Shown here one piece after another: positions 5,467 to 5,568 of a DNA stretch of 5,568 nt; the stretch's first letter is position 1, and each line of letters begins with the position of its first letter. This stretch comes from Nitrosotalea sp. (GTDB lineage Archaea > Thermoproteota > Nitrososphaeria > Nitrososphaerales > Nitrosopumilaceae), in contig JAKEIJ010000049.1 of NCBI GenBank assembly GCA_022545805.1, positions 1-5,568 of the forward strand, written 5' to 3'. Below the pieces are notes generated by a model. The model was given only the letters and a program-made list of their open reading frames with translations, was not told the DNA's origin and made no database searches. The translations under genes and the position numbers were made by a program.

Positions 5467-5568
5467 TTACTGTTTGTTTTCTACCACTAGCAATGTGTTC
5501 TGGTCTTTCCATGTTATATTGTCCAGATCATCGTAATGGTTCAGTATGTTTTGTACAAACTTGTGCAA
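5467..5568 (-). CDS. C-terminal end of an unidentified protein (partial)
   Basis: Reading in from the right edge on the minus strand gives 33 codons and then TAA (5469-5467). The visible tail is polar and mixed in charge, with FVQNILNHYDDLD followed by NITWKDQNTLLVVE. The alternation of a helix-like and a strand-like piece suggests the end of a folded alpha/beta domain. There is too little to name a family. It ends 7 bp from the stop of the convergent zinc-ribbon gene. The frame is open to the edge, and its stop position makes sense as a gene end, but a chance open frame of this length cannot be ruled out. Confidence 0.55.
   Translation of the reverse strand: MHKFVQNILNHYDDLDNITWKDQNTLLVVENKQ

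Noticed and set aside
1..5568. tRNA, rRNA, CRISPR array, insertion sequence or origin
   Set aside because: No cloverleaf, direct-repeat array, transposase frame or terminal repeats were seen on either strand.

Overview
The window looks like a chromosomal segment of an ammonia-oxidising-type archaeon (Thaumarchaeota/Nitrososphaeria, Nitrosopumilus/Nitrosotalea-like). This is an inference. It rests on the AT-rich composition, archaeal TATA boxes about 25 nt before starts or predicted transcript ends, few Shine-Dalgarno sites, a cytoplasmic histidine kinase with TrmB/PLD-like sensor lobes, and sequon-rich secreted proteins with fibronectin type III modules. I could not search databases.

Layout. 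Positions 1-869 (minus strand, cut by the window edge) encode the N-terminal part of an exported, Ser/Thr/Asn-rich surface protein that is entering an FN3 domain. A divergent intergenic region (870-1027) holds a concentric dyad at 941-969 and the promoter of a small Hsp20/alpha-crystallin-like protein (1028-1498). Next comes a soluble, apparently orphan histidine kinase (1586-3199), probably read from a leaderless transcript.

The highlight is 3244-5300, a fluoride-response operon. A TATA box at 3244-3252 should start an RNA near 3270. That RNA begins with a fluoride (crcB-motif) riboswitch aptamer at 3284-3350: P1 hairpin, a 6-bp pseudoknot 3292-3297/3341-3346, and the conserved CUGAU...CUAC segment. 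A perfect 10-bp hairpin (3343-3352/3365-3374) shares the 3' pseudoknot strand and ends one base before the AUG at 3376. This makes a plausible fluoride-ON translational switch. It controls an unrecognised 389-aa membrane-anchored extracytoplasmic protein (3376-4545), followed 12 nt later by the CrcB/Fluc fluoride channel (4558-4989), which overlaps a DUF190 PII-like protein by ATGA (4986-5300). The first gene, placed between riboswitch and exporter, is a candidate new fluoride-resistance component.

The window ends with a 35-aa double-CxxC zinc-ribbon protein (5352-5459) and, converging on it, the C-terminal end of an unidentified minus-strand gene (5467-5568).
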